DNA from: Gammaproteobacteria bacterium LSUCC0057
Lineage (GTDB): Bacteria; Pseudomonadota; Gammaproteobacteria; Pseudomonadales; Porticoccaceae
Assembly: GCA_004535795.1 (NCBI GenBank)
Contig: SPIA01000002.1
Coordinates: forward strand, 117,802-181,801
Direction: 5' to 3'
Length of the DNA stretch: 64,000 nt
This document shows positions 41,015 through 49,694 of this stretch, one piece after another. Both the position numbers and the translations under genes were made by a program. Under the pieces are notes generated by a model, which saw nothing but the letters and a program-made list of their open reading frames with translations, was not told where the DNA came from and made no database searches. Every line of letters begins with the position of its first letter. Position 1 is the first letter of the stretch.

Positions 41015-41206
41015 AACATCATCTCCGATAGCGTTTGAGTTGCGCCAAACGGGTCGTTTGGCTACTGGATAAGTCTGTGGTCGCCACCGCCCATAAGCAA
41101 GGGGGCGGCGGCAACAAAAGCTGACTCCGGGGACACGCTATGGGATACTTTTTTACGACTTCGGAGTACTCAACGCCAATGCAAACTTCCTCGCCAGCCC
41201 CCGACA

Positions 41207-42091
41207 ATGGCAACTAAATTAGACGCACTATGGGCGCTATCGCGACCCAAATTCCTAGTGCTGATGCTGCTCTGTGTGTCGCTGGCTACCGCCCTAGCGT
41301 GGCGGCAGGGTGTCGAGCTAGCCTGGCTGCAGCTAGCGCTGATCAGTGCCGCGGCACTCTCTGCGCATATCGCCGTCAATATTCGCAATGAGGTCGAGGA
41401 TTTTGCCAGCGGCTTGGATAAGGCAACCACACCGACGCCGTTCAGTGGTGGCAGCGGCTTTTTACCCCAGCACCCGCAGCTGGCAGATTTTGCAAAAAAA
41501 GCGAGCCGTGTCGCACTGCTGGTTACCGCACTGCTCGGTTTGGCCTGCAGCTACTCACAACCGCTACTGGTAGCGATTGGCGCGCTGGGTATCGGGTTAA
41601 TTTACACCTATACCACCCACCTCACACGCCACCCACAGCTGTGTGCGCTGGCGCCGGGCATCGCTTTTGGTCCGGTTGTCATCGCCGGCACACTGTTGGC
41701 ATTGGGTGGCCAACTGGGCGTTATGGCGGTTGTCATCAGCGCAGTCGCGGCGCTGGCTGTCAGCGCTTTATTAATAGTCAACCAACTGCCCGATCAGCAG
41801 GCCGATAGACAATTTGGCAGAAAAACTTGGGTCGTCTGCTACGGCGAGTCCTCGGCACTGCTAATGGCCAGCACTTTGTGGGGTGTCATTAGCGTTCTGT
41901 TATTGCTCACCGCTTGGCACTATCCCTCGCCCGCCTGGGGGCTGCCGGCACCAGCAACAGTGTGGATAGCCGTGCGATTGACCATGCAAGCACAGAGCGG
42001 GCAAGCGGCTGCGCTGGCACTGCTCGTCCACCACACCGCTGCGGTACACCTGCTGTTGGCCTGCTGCGCTCTACTGCTCCTGCTCGGCTAA
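41207..42091 (+). CDS. UbiA/MenA-like prenyltransferase
   Basis: A 294-aa integral membrane protein with about nine hydrophobic segments. It carries both Asp-rich motifs of the UbiA superfamily: N-E-V-E-D-F-A-S-G-L-D (N-x3-D-x5-D) in the first half and D-Q-Q-A-D in the second, which bind Mg and prenyl diphosphate. The first motif resembles MenA (1,4-dihydroxy-2-naphthoate polyprenyltransferase) more than UbiA. No men genes are nearby. It starts at the ATG at 41207 after a 192-bp gap with no visible gene, and is followed 131 bp later by the meta-cleavage operon. The aromatic acceptor is not known. Confidence 0.75.
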   Translation: MATKLDALWALSRPKFLVLMLLCVSLATALAWRQGVELAWLQLALISAAALSAHIAVNIRNEVEDFASGLDKATTPTPFSGGSGFLPQHPQLADFAKKASRVALLVTALLGLACSYSQPLLVAIGALGIGLIYTYTTHLTRHPQLCALAPGIAFGPVVIAGTLLALGGQLGVMAVVISAVAALAVSALLIVNQLPDQQADRQFGRKTWVVCYGESSALLMASTLWGVISVLLLLTAWHYPSPAWGLPAPATVWIAVRLTMQAQSGQAAALALLVHHTAAVHLLLACCALLLLLG

Positions 42092-42222
42092 CTGTTGGCG
42101 CCCGCAGCAATCCTATGCAGGGGCTTTTTAATGCATTTGAGTGGCGCCAACTGCAAAAAAATAGCGCACAGTGGGCAGTGATGACTCGTGTCCGTTTCAA
42201 CGCTTTAGGATGACCACAACCC

Positions 42223-43005
42223 ATGAATAAAGAGCAAATCCGCAACTGTGGCGATGAGCTCTACCGGGCGATGCAGGAGCACCGCCCGGTAGCACCGCTG
42301 ACGCAGCGCTATAAAGATATCAGCATTGATGACGCCTACCATATTTCCTTGCGGATGCTGGAGCGTAGACTCGCCGACGGCGAGACCATTATTGGTAAAA
42401 AGATTGGTGTCACCAGTGCCGCCGTGCAACAGATGTTAGGAGTCTACCAGCCAGATTTTGGCTACCTCACCAGCAGCATGGTTTACAGCGGTGAAATGCC
42501 AATCAGTGAACGATTGATACAGCCGCGCGCCGAGGGCGAAATCGCGTTTATCCTGAAACGCGACCTGTGTGGCCCCGGGGTGACCGAACAGCAGGTATTA
42601 GCGGCTACTGAGAGCGTTATGCCCTGTTTTGAAGTGGTCGATTCTCGCATCGAAAATTGGCAAATAGCTATTCAAGATACCGTTGCCGACAACGCCTCAT
42701 GCGGTCTGTTTGTGGTCAATGAGCAGGCGGCGGCCGATCCGCGCAAACTCGACCTGCCCGGCTGTGAAATGGTGGTAGATAAAAATGGCCGTGAGCTGAG
42801 TCGCGGCTTTGGCGCTGCGGCACTGGGCAACCCACTCACCTGTGTCGCTTGGCTCGCCAATACTCTCGGCGAGTTCGGTATCAGTCTCAAAGCTGGCGAG
42901 ATTATTCTCTCCGGCTCGCTGGTACCACTCGAGCCGGTGGTGGCCGGCGACACCATGAGTGTGACTATTTCAGGCATGGGCCGCTGCGACATTCGTTTCA
43001 CCTAA
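42223..43005 (+). CDS. 2-hydroxypenta-2,4-dienoate (2-oxopent-4-enoate) hydratase
   Basis: A 260-aa protein of the MhpD/FAH-like hydratase family. It has K-K-I-G-V-T-S, the metal-ligand segment R-A-E-G-E-I-A-F-I-L and F-E-V-V-D-S-R-I near residue 140, and a C-terminal G-S-L-V-P-L-E-P-V. It adds water to 2-hydroxypentadienoate-type products of meta-cleavage to give 4-hydroxy-2-oxovalerate-type acids. It is the first gene of a three-gene operon with the acetaldehyde dehydrogenase and aldolase. In steroid degraders the same trio (HsaE/G/F, TesE/F/G) handles the ring A/B fragment, but it serves many aromatic pathways. Confidence 0.9.
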   Translation: MNKEQIRNCGDELYRAMQEHRPVAPLTQRYKDISIDDAYHISLRMLERRLADGETIIGKKIGVTSAAVQQMLGVYQPDFGYLTSSMVYSGEMPISERLIQPRAEGEIAFILKRDLCGPGVTEQQVLAATESVMPCFEVVDSRIENWQIAIQDTVADNASCGLFVVNEQAAADPRKLDLPGCEMVVDKNGRELSRGFGAAALGNPLTCVAWLANTLGEFGISLKAGEIILSGSLVPLEPVVAGDTMSVTISGMGRCDIRFT

Positions 43006-43023
43006 AAATTACAGGATTTTGCT

Positions 43024-43932
43024 ATGAGTAAAAAGTTACGTGCGGCCATCATCGGCCCCGGCAATATCGGCACCGACCTACTGATGAAGGCGATGCGCAG
43101 CGACTGGATCGAACCGGTGTGGATGGTTGGCATTGAGGAGTCCGAGGGCATCCGCCGCGCTCGCGAGTTCGGCATGAAGGTCTCCACCACCGGTGTCGAC
43201 GGCTTGGTGCCGCATATCATTGCAGACGATATCCGCATCGCTTTCGACGCCACCTCGGCCTACGTGCACGCCGAGAACTCAAAAAAGGTCAACGATCTCG
43301 GGGTGATCATGATCGATCTGACCCCCGCCGCGATCGGCCCTTTCTGCGTACCGCCGGTCAACTTGCAGCAACACGCCCGGCAGCTGGAGATGAACGTCAA
43401 CATGGTCACCTGCGGTGGCCAAGCGACCATCCCGATCGTAGCGGCGGTGTCGCAGGTACAACCGGTCGCCTACGGTGAGATCGTCGCCACGGTGGCCTCG
43501 AAGTCGATCGGCCCCGGCACCCGCAAAAATATCGATGAGTTCACCCGCACCACCGCCGCCGGTATCGAGCAGGTTGGCGGCGCCAAACGCGGCAAGGCGA
43601 TTATTGTCGTCAACCCCGCCGAGCCGCCGCTGATGATGCGCGACACCATTCACTGCTTGACCGAGAGCGAGCCCGACCAAGCCGCCATCACCGCCTCGGT
43701 GCAGGCCATGGTGGCCAAGGTTCAGCAGTATGTGCCCGGTTACCAGCTGGTCAACGGCCCGGTCTTTGATGGCAACCGCGTCACCATCTTTATGGAGGTG
43801 CAGGGGCTCGGCGACTTCCTGCCCAAGTACGCCGGCAATTTAGACATCATGACCGCCGCGGGGCTACGCACCGCCGAGCTGTTTGCAGAAGAGGCCGCCA
43901 GCGGCGCCATCCAACTACCGGCGCGCGGCTAA
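43024..43932 (+). CDS. dmpF: Acetaldehyde dehydrogenase (acylating)
   Basis: A 302-aa CoA-acylating aldehyde dehydrogenase. It has a Rossmann motif [11 protein letters not shown] at residues 9-19, catalytic Cys130 in [11 protein letters not shown], and the conserved [13 protein letters not shown]. It converts acetaldehyde or propanal made by the partner aldolase to the acyl-CoA with NAD. In this family the aldehyde is channelled through a tunnel between the two proteins. It is 18 nt after the hydratase and 14 nt before the aldolase. Length and motifs are normal. Confidence 0.95.
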   Translation: MSKKLRAAIIGPGNIGTDLLMKAMRSDWIEPVWMVGIEESEGIRRAREFGMKVSTTGVDGLVPHIIADDIRIAFDATSAYVHAENSKKVNDLGVIMIDLTPAAIGPFCVPPVNLQQHARQLEMNVNMVTCGGQATIPIVAAVSQVQPVAYGEIVATVASKSIGPGTRKNIDEFTRTTAAGIEQVGGAKRGKAIIVVNPAEPPLMMRDTIHCLTESEPDQAAITASVQAMVAKVQQYVPGYQLVNGPVFDGNRVTIFMEVQGLGDFLPKYAGNLDIMTAAGLRTAELFAEEAASGAIQLPARG

Positions 43933-43946
43933 CGGGAGAGAACACC

Positions 43947-44966
43947 ATGGATTTAAGCGGAAAAAAAGTCACCCTTCACGATATGAGCCTGCGCGACGGC
44001 ATGCACGCCAAGCAGCACCAGATCAGCCTAGAGCAGATGGTGGCGATCGCCACCGCACTCGATGACGCCGGCATGCCGCTGATTGAAGTGACCCACGGCG
44101 ACGGCCTCGGCGGCACCTCAGTCAACTACGGCTTCCCCGCCCACAGCGACGAAGAGTACTTCAGCGCGGTCATCCCGAAAATGAAAAATGCCAAGATCTC
44201 GGCGCTACTGCTGCCCGGCATCGGCACCATTGACCACCTGAAAATGGCGGTCGATCACGGCGTCTCGACGATTCGCGTCGCCACCCACTGCACCGAGGCC
44301 GATGTCTCCGAGCAACACATCGGCATGGCCGCCAAGATGGGGCTCGATACCGTTGGCTTTTTAATGATGGCGCACAAGGTGAGTGCCCAAGAGCTGCTCG
44401 CTCAGGCCAAGCTGATGGAGTCTTACGGCGCCAACTGCCTCTACTGCACCGACTCAGCCGGCTACATGCTGCCGGCCGAGGTCAGCGAAAAAATCGGCCT
44501 GCTGCGCAGTGAGCTGCAACCCACCACCGAGCTCGGCTTTCACGGCCACCACAACCTCGGCATGGGTATCGCCAACTCGCTGGCGGCGATCGAAGCCGGC
44601 GCCAACCGCATCGACGGCTCAGTGGCGGGCCTTGGCGCCGGCGCCGGCAACACCCCGCTCGAGGTCTTTGTCGCGGTGCTGCACCGCATGGGGGTAGAAG
44701 ACGGTATTGATCTCTACAAAATTATGGATGTCGCCGAGGATCTGGTGGTGCCGATGATGGACCAAGTGATCCGCATCGACCGCGACGCACTGACGCTCGG
44801 TTACGCCGGGGTCTACAGCTCGTTCCTGCTGTTCGCCCAGCGCGCCGAGAAAAAATATGGCGTCTCGGCCCGCGATATCCTCGTCGAGCTGGGTCGCCGC
44901 GGCACGGTCGGCGGCCAAGAGGATATGATTGAAGATCTGGCCTTAACCATGTCCAAACAGCGCTAA
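43947..44966 (+). CDS. dmpG: 4-hydroxy-2-oxovalerate aldolase
   Basis: A 339-aa class II TIM-barrel aldolase of the HMG-CoA-lyase-like superfamily. It has L-R-D-G (Arg16, Asp17) with His20 at the active site, [11 protein letters not shown] supplying the two metal His residues, and a C-terminal channel domain. It splits 4-hydroxy-2-oxovalerate into pyruvate and acetaldehyde, working in a complex with the preceding dehydrogenase. An AGAGAA lies a short distance before the ATG. A strong terminator follows 16 bp after the stop, closing the operon. Confidence 0.95.
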   Translation: MDLSGKKVTLHDMSLRDGMHAKQHQISLEQMVAIATALDDAGMPLIEVTHGDGLGGTSVNYGFPAHSDEEYFSAVIPKMKNAKISALLLPGIGTIDHLKMAVDHGVSTIRVATHCTEADVSEQHIGMAAKMGLDTVGFLMMAHKVSAQELLAQAKLMESYGANCLYCTDSAGYMLPAEVSEKIGLLRSELQPTTELGFHGHHNLGMGIANSLAAIEAGANRIDGSVAGLGAGAGNTPLEVFVAVLHRMGVEDGIDLYKIMDVAEDLVVPMMDQVIRIDRDALTLGYAGVYSSFLLFAQRAEKKYGVSARDILVELGRRGTVGGQEDMIEDLALTMSKQR

Positions 44967-44982
44967 TTAGACGCCGCAAACT

Positions 44983-45016
44983 AAAAGCCCCCGCCGGTCT
45001 GCCGGCGGGGGCTTTT
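44983..45016. terminator. Strong bidirectional intrinsic terminator
   Basis: A perfect 15-bp inverted repeat AAAAGCCCCCGCCGG / CCGGCGGGGGCTTTT around a 4-nt TCTG loop, with a T-run to the right and an A-run to the left. It separates the convergent aldolase (stop 44966) and O-acetylhomoserine sulfhydrylase (stop 45035) genes. Confidence 0.92.
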
Positions 45017-45034
45017 TTAGCGATTGCCAGCTAC

Positions 45035-46306
45035 TCAGACCGCTGCAAGCGCCTGTTCGATATCGGCGATGATATCGTCGATGTGCTCGATACCGACCGA
45101 GATGCGCACCAGGTCTTCGCTGACCCCGGCCGCGGCCAGCTCATCGGGGTTGAGCTGACGGTGGGTGGTCGAGGCCGGGTGACAGGCCAGCGACTTGGCG
45201 TCGCCGATGTTGACCAAGCGCAGAATTAGCTGCAGCGCATCGATAAACTTGCCACCGGCTTCGCGCCCGCCTTGAATACCGAAGCTCAAGATGCCCGAAG
45301 CGCGGCCACCCATCAGCCGTTGGCAGGTATCGTAGTAGGGGCTGTCGCTGAGGCCGGCGTAGTTGACCCAGCTCACTTTGGCGTGACTGTTGAGGTACTC
45401 GGCGACTCGCTGGGCGTTGTCACAGTGGCGGTCCATACGCAGCGCCAAGGTCTCTAGCCCCTGCATAATTTGGAAGGCGCTCTGCGCCGACAGCGCTGCG
45501 CCAGTGTTGCGCAGCGGCACCACGCGGGCGCGACCGATGAAGGCGGCCTCGCCGAGTGCCTCGGTATAGACCACACCGTGGTAGGAGGGGTCGGGCTGGT
45601 TGAGCACCGGGAAGCGGTCGGCATTGGCGGCCCAGTCGAATTTGCCGGAGTCGACAATGGCGCCACCGATGGTGGTGCCGTGGCCACCAATGTATTTAGT
45701 CAGCGAGTGCACAGCGATATCGGCACCCAGATCAAACACTCGGCACAGGTAGGGGGTCGCCACGGTGTTGTCGACTACCAACGGCACGCCGTGGCGGTGG
45801 GCGATCTCGGCCAGGTTGGCAATATCAACCACGTTGCCGGCCGGGTTGCCGATCGACTCGCAGAATAACAGCTTCGTGTTGGCGTCGATCAGTGATTCGA
45901 GCTTGGCGTAGTCGTCAAAACCGGCAAAGCGCACCTCGATGCCTTGATTGGGCAGCGAGTGAGCAAACAAGTTGTAGGTGCCGCCATAGAGCTGGCTGGT
46001 GCTGACAATGTTGTCGCCGACGCTGGCCAGCGTCTGCACGGTGTAGGTGATGGCCGCCATTCCCGAGGCCAGCGCCAGCGCGCCAATGCCGCCTTCCAGT
46101 GCCGCTATACGCGCCTCCAACACCGCACAGGTGGGGTTCATAATGCGCGAGTAGATGTTGCCCGGCACTTTTAAGTCGAACAGGTCGGCGCCGTGCTGGG
46201 TGTTGTCAAAGGTGAACGAGGTGGTCTGGTAGATCGGTGCGGTAGCGGCGTTGGTCGCCGGGTCACCGTCGTAGCCCACATGCAGTGCAATCGTCTCCGG
46301 CTTCAT
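45035..46306 (-). CDS. metY: O-acetylhomoserine aminocarboxypropyltransferase (sulfhydrylase)
   Basis: A 423-aa PLP enzyme of the Cys/Met-metabolism family. The lysine for the internal aldimine is K204 in H-S-L-T-K-Y-I-G-G-H. The N-terminal P-I-Y-Q-T-T-S-F and S-R-I-M-N-P-T motifs line the active site, and the C-terminus has R-I-S-V-G-I-E-H. The length (over 420) fits the MetY group, which makes homocysteine from O-acetylhomoserine and sulfide, rather than the shorter MetB/MetC. AGGAGAG lies 5-6 nt before the ATG. It is divergent from dtd at 46438 and appears to be a single-gene unit. Confidence 0.9.
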   Translation of the reverse strand: MKPETIALHVGYDGDPATNAATAPIYQTTSFTFDNTQHGADLFDLKVPGNIYSRIMNPTCAVLEARIAALEGGIGALALASGMAAITYTVQTLASVGDNIVSTSQLYGGTYNLFAHSLPNQGIEVRFAGFDDYAKLESLIDANTKLLFCESIGNPAGNVVDIANLAEIAHRHGVPLVVDNTVATPYLCRVFDLGADIAVHSLTKYIGGHGTTIGGAIVDSGKFDWAANADRFPVLNQPDPSYHGVVYTEALGEAAFIGRARVVPLRNTGAALSAQSAFQIMQGLETLALRMDRHCDNAQRVAEYLNSHAKVSWVNYAGLSDSPYYDTCQRLMGGRASGILSFGIQGGREAGGKFIDALQLILRLVNIGDAKSLACHPASTTHRQLNPDELAAAGVSEDLVRISVGIEHIDDIIADIEQALAAV

Positions 46307-46437
46307 AACTCTCTCCTGGTTAGTCTGATGGTACGGCGCTTGGCGCTGAATAAGTGCCCTCGATGGTAAACAATTAATCGGCGCTCGGCCATACAGCGGG
46401 TAAAATAGCCACTCTTTCTGCGCACGAGTGATCTGTT

Positions 46438-46869
46438 ATGCAAGCACTGATCCAACGAGTTAGCCACGCCAGCGTCGCTATAAACGGCGTCACCACCGCC
46501 ACTATTGGACGCGGGCTGCTACTGCTGCTCGGCCTGGAGAAAACTGACACCGCCGCCGTAGCGGCCAAGACCTTGCAGCGGGTGATCGACTACCGGGTGT
46601 TCAGCGACAGCGACGGCAAGATGAACTGTTCGCTGCGCGACATCGGTGGCGAGCTGTTGATCGTCTCGCAGTTTACCTTAGCCGCCGACACCGCCAAAGG
46701 GCGCCGCCCCAGTTTTGCCAGCGCCATGGCGCCGGCGCCGGCCGAGCAACTCTACCGCCATTTTCTCGCTCTCGCCGCCGAGTGCGGGGTGCCTGCCGCC
46801 AGCGGCGAGTTTGGCGCCGACATGCAGGTGAGCCTCTGCAACGACGGCCCGGTGACCTTTTTACTGTAG
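46438..46869 (+). CDS. dtd: D-aminoacyl-tRNA deacylase
   Basis: A 143-aa cytosolic homodimer-type deacylase that removes D-amino acids (and glycine from tRNA-Ala) from mischarged tRNA. Diagnostic motifs are S-Q-F-T-L-A-A-D near residue 77 and the C-terminal N-D-G-P-V-T-F, containing the cross-subunit Gly-Pro motif that rejects L-amino acids. Length is typical. Its 3' end overlaps the convergent mpl gene by 9 bp. A -10-like TAAAAT occurs about 25 bp upstream of the start without a clear -35. Confidence 0.96.
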   Translation: MQALIQRVSHASVAINGVTTATIGRGLLLLLGLEKTDTAAVAAKTLQRVIDYRVFSDSDGKMNCSLRDIGGELLIVSQFTLAADTAKGRRPSFASAMAPAPAEQLYRHFLALAAECGVPAASGEFGADMQVSLCNDGPVTFLL

Positions 46870-48219
46870 CTGCTGAGCCAACTTTGCCGGCAACCCCTCG
46901 AAGCCGCCGTTGCTCATCAACACAATATGACCGCCCTGCGCCGCCCACTCAATAATGCGCTGCAGCAGCGGCTGCAGCGTGGTAAAGATCGGCTGTTGCG
47001 GCTTAACTGCCGCTGCTAGGTCGAAGTCGACCGCGCTGTTCTGGTACCACATGACCGCGTCGGCGGCCGCAGTTGAATCGCCCAAGCGCTGGCCGTGGAC
47101 GCCGGCGCGCATGGTCGCCGAGCGCGGCTCGATCACCGCCAAAATTCGCTCGCCCCCGACCTTGGCGCGCAACCCCTCAAGCGTGGTGGCAATAGCCGTG
47201 GGGTGGTGGGCAAAGTCGTCATAGACGGTCGTCTGCGCCGTGGCGGCGACCACCTCCATGCGCCGTTTGACACCGGCAAAAGTCTGCAACGCGGCGCCAC
47301 TCTGCGCCAGCGTCACTCCCACTTGCGCCGCCGCCGCGGCGGCAGCGAGGGCGTTGGCGACGTTGTGCCGGCCACTCAGCCCCCACTCAACCGTCGCCGA
47401 TTCAGCGCCACGGCACAGCGTAAACGCGCTGCCGTCGGCGGCGACATCGGTCACCCACCAGTCACCGCGGCTGTCGGCGATGCCGCCGCGACCGCCGAGC
47501 GCCACCTGGCGACTCCAGCAGCCCATCGCCAATACCTCGGCCAGAGCGCTGTCGGCGGGCGGGTAAAGTACCTGACCGCTGCCGGCAATGGTGCGGATGA
47601 AGTGGTGAAATTGCCGCTGAATAGCCGCCAAGTCGGGGAAGATATCGGCGTGGTCAAACTCCAAGTTGTTCAATACCGCTGTGGTAGCACGGTAGTGGAC
47701 AAACTTGGAGCGCTTATCAAAAAAGGCGCTGTCGTACTCATCGGCCTCAACCACAAACAGCTCGCCGCCGCCGAGCCGCGCCGACTGGGTGAAGTTGCTC
47801 GGCACACCGCCGATCAGATAGCCGGGGTCGCGCCCGGCGCATTCCAGTATCCAGGTGAGCAGACTGGCGGTGGTGGTTTTGCCATGGGTACCGGCCACCG
47901 CCAACACGTGCTGCCCGGCCAACAGCTGTTCGCCCAGCCATTGCGGCCCCGAGCAGTAGCGCAGGCGCTGCTCCAGCACCGCCTCGACACAGGGGTTGCC
48001 ACGTGACAGCACATTGCCAATGATCACCAGATCGGGCCGCGGCTGCAGCTGCGCCGGATCAAACCCTTCAATCAGCGCAATACCGGCCTGTTGCAGCTGG
48101 GTGCTCATCGGCGGATAAACATTGTGGTCGCTGCCGGTCACGCGGTGACCGGCCGACGCAGCCAGCTGCGCCAAGCTGCCCATAAAGGTGCCGCAAATAC
48201 CCAGAATGTGAATATGCAT
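46861..48219 (-). CDS. mpl: UDP-N-acetylmuramate:L-Ala-gamma-D-Glu-meso-diaminopimelate ligase
   Basis: A 452-aa Mur-ligase-family recycling enzyme. It has the N-terminal H-I-L-G-I-C-G-T-F-M-G UDP-binding loop, ATP P-loop A-G-T-H-G-K-T-T-T-A, the E-A-D-E-Y-D motif and N-L-E-F-D-H. MurC shares the fold, but Mpl is told apart by the G-I-C-G-T-F-M-G start and D-E-Y-D-S-A-F-F-D-K-R-S-K. It rejoins the murein tripeptide to UDP-MurNAc during wall recycling. It is convergent with dtd, with overlapping 3' ends. Confidence 0.95.
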   Translation of the reverse strand: MHIHILGICGTFMGSLAQLAASAGHRVTGSDHNVYPPMSTQLQQAGIALIEGFDPAQLQPRPDLVIIGNVLSRGNPCVEAVLEQRLRYCSGPQWLGEQLLAGQHVLAVAGTHGKTTTASLLTWILECAGRDPGYLIGGVPSNFTQSARLGGGELFVVEADEYDSAFFDKRSKFVHYRATTAVLNNLEFDHADIFPDLAAIQRQFHHFIRTIAGSGQVLYPPADSALAEVLAMGCWSRQVALGGRGGIADSRGDWWVTDVAADGSAFTLCRGAESATVEWGLSGRHNVANALAAAAAAAQVGVTLAQSGAALQTFAGVKRRMEVVAATAQTTVYDDFAHHPTAIATTLEGLRAKVGGERILAVIEPRSATMRAGVHGQRLGDSTAAADAVMWYQNSAVDFDLAAAVKPQQPIFTTLQPLLQRIIEWAAQGGHIVLMSNGGFEGLPAKLAQQLQ

Positions 48220-48339
48220 CGCGCTAACACTGCTCTCAATAATTAAGTAGGCGATTATCCCACCGGGCTCTGCTAATGCAATAGTGGCCGCATTGGACTA
48301 AAATTCGCATTTTACATTGCCCACCTACAAGGATGCCTC

Positions 48340-49602
48340 ATGGCCAAAATGAATGCGTTTTACGCTCAGTCTGGCGGCGTTACCGCCGTTATTAACGCAT
48401 CGGCCGCCGGCGTCATTGAAGCCGCCCGCGAACACAAAGATAAAATTGGCAAAGTCTACGCCGGCCTCAACGGCATCGTCGGCGCCCTGCAAGAAGAGCT
48501 CATCGACACCAGCAAAGAGAGCGCCAGCACCATCGCCGCGCTGCGCCATACCCCGTCGGGGGCGTTTGGCTCGTGCCGTTACAAGCTCAAAGGCTTTGAT
48601 GAAAACCAAGCCGAGTACCAGCGGCTGATCGAGGTGTTCCGCGCCCACAACATCGGCTACTTCTTCTACAACGGCGGCGGCGACTCGGCCGACACCTGTC
48701 TGAAGGTGGCGCAGATGTCGCACCATATGGGCTTCCCTATTCAGGCCATTCATATTCCCAAAACTGTCGACAACGACCTGCCGTTTACCGATTGCAGCCC
48801 GGGCTTTGGCTCGGTGGCTAAATATGTAGCGGTCTCTACCAAAGAGGCGAGCATGGATGTCGCTTCAATGGCGCGCTCCTCGACCAAGGTGTTCATTCTT
48901 GAGGTGATGGGCCGCCACGCCGGCTGGATTGCCGCCGCCAGCGCGCTGGCCGCCGAGCAGGCCGGCGACCCGCCGCACATTATTCTGCTGCCCGAGGTGC
49001 CGTTTGAACGCGAGCGCTTTATCGCCGAGGTAGAGCGCTGCGTCAGCGAGCATGGCTACTGCGTCATCGTCGCCTCCGAGGGCACCCAGTACAAAGATGG
49101 CGCACTGCTGGCCGGCTCTATTCACAAAGATGCCTTTGGCCACCAGCAGCTCGGCGGTGTCGCACCGACGCTGGCCAGCATGATTAAAAAAGCACACGGC
49201 TATAAGTACCACTGGGCGCTGGCCGACTATCTGCAGCGCTCGGCGCGCCATATCGCCTCTAAGACAGATGTCGAGCAGGCCTATGCGGTCGGTCGCGCCG
49301 CGGTTGAAAAGGCACTCAAAGGGAAGCACTCGATCATGGTTACCATCGAGCGTAAAGAGAGTGCCCGCTACGGCTGGACGATCGGTGAGGCGCCGCTGGA
49401 AAAGGTCGCCAATGTAGAAAAAAAGATGCCGCGCAGCTTTATTAGCAAGGATGGCTACGGTATTACCGCCAAAGGCCGCGCCTATCTGGCGCCGCTCATT
49501 GAAGGCGAAGACTACCCCCCCTACAAACACGGTATTCCCCAGTACGCGCGGTTAAAAAAAGTGATGGTGGCAAAAAAAATTAATACCCCTTTCACCGTTT
49601 AA
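48340..49602 (+). CDS. Pyrophosphate-type 6-phosphofructokinase
   Basis: A 420-aa phosphofructokinase of the long group. It has the substrate motif P-K-T-V-D-N-D-L and M-G-R-H-A-G-W, and a phosphoryl-donor loop N-G-G-G-D-S-A-D-T in place of the G-G-D-G-S loop of ATP enzymes. It therefore most likely uses pyrophosphate and works reversibly between fructose-6-phosphate and fructose-1,6-bisphosphate. AAGGA lies about 7 nt before the ATG. It stands alone on the plus strand between mpl (divergent) and the RND gene. PPi use is inferred from subfamily motifs; an ATP-using member of this clade cannot be excluded. Confidence 0.88.
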   Translation: MAKMNAFYAQSGGVTAVINASAAGVIEAAREHKDKIGKVYAGLNGIVGALQEELIDTSKESASTIAALRHTPSGAFGSCRYKLKGFDENQAEYQRLIEVFRAHNIGYFFYNGGGDSADTCLKVAQMSHHMGFPIQAIHIPKTVDNDLPFTDCSPGFGSVAKYVAVSTKEASMDVASMARSSTKVFILEVMGRHAGWIAAASALAAEQAGDPPHIILLPEVPFERERFIAEVERCVSEHGYCVIVASEGTQYKDGALLAGSIHKDAFGHQQLGGVAPTLASMIKKAHGYKYHWALADYLQRSARHIASKTDVEQAYAVGRAAVEKALKGKHSIMVTIERKESARYGWTIGEAPLEKVANVEKKMPRSFISKDGYGITAKGRAYLAPLIEGEDYPPYKHGIPQYARLKKVMVAKKINTPFTV

Positions 49603-49651
49603 CTGCAGTAAAACCCGCCGCTGTGGCACCGCAGAGGAGGGTCAACTAGCC

Positions 49652-49657
49652 TATAAT
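49652..49657 (+). promoter_or_regulatory. Likely sigma70 -10 element TATAAT before the RND gene
   Basis: A perfect TATAAT lies 37 bp before the ATG at 49695. No good -35 is found at 16-18 bp. Placement suits transcription of the RND gene and perhaps uup behind it, independent of the phosphofructokinase. Confidence 0.45.
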
Positions 49658-49694
49658 GTCCGCCACTTAAGACGGCCGTCACGGAAGGTGTGTT

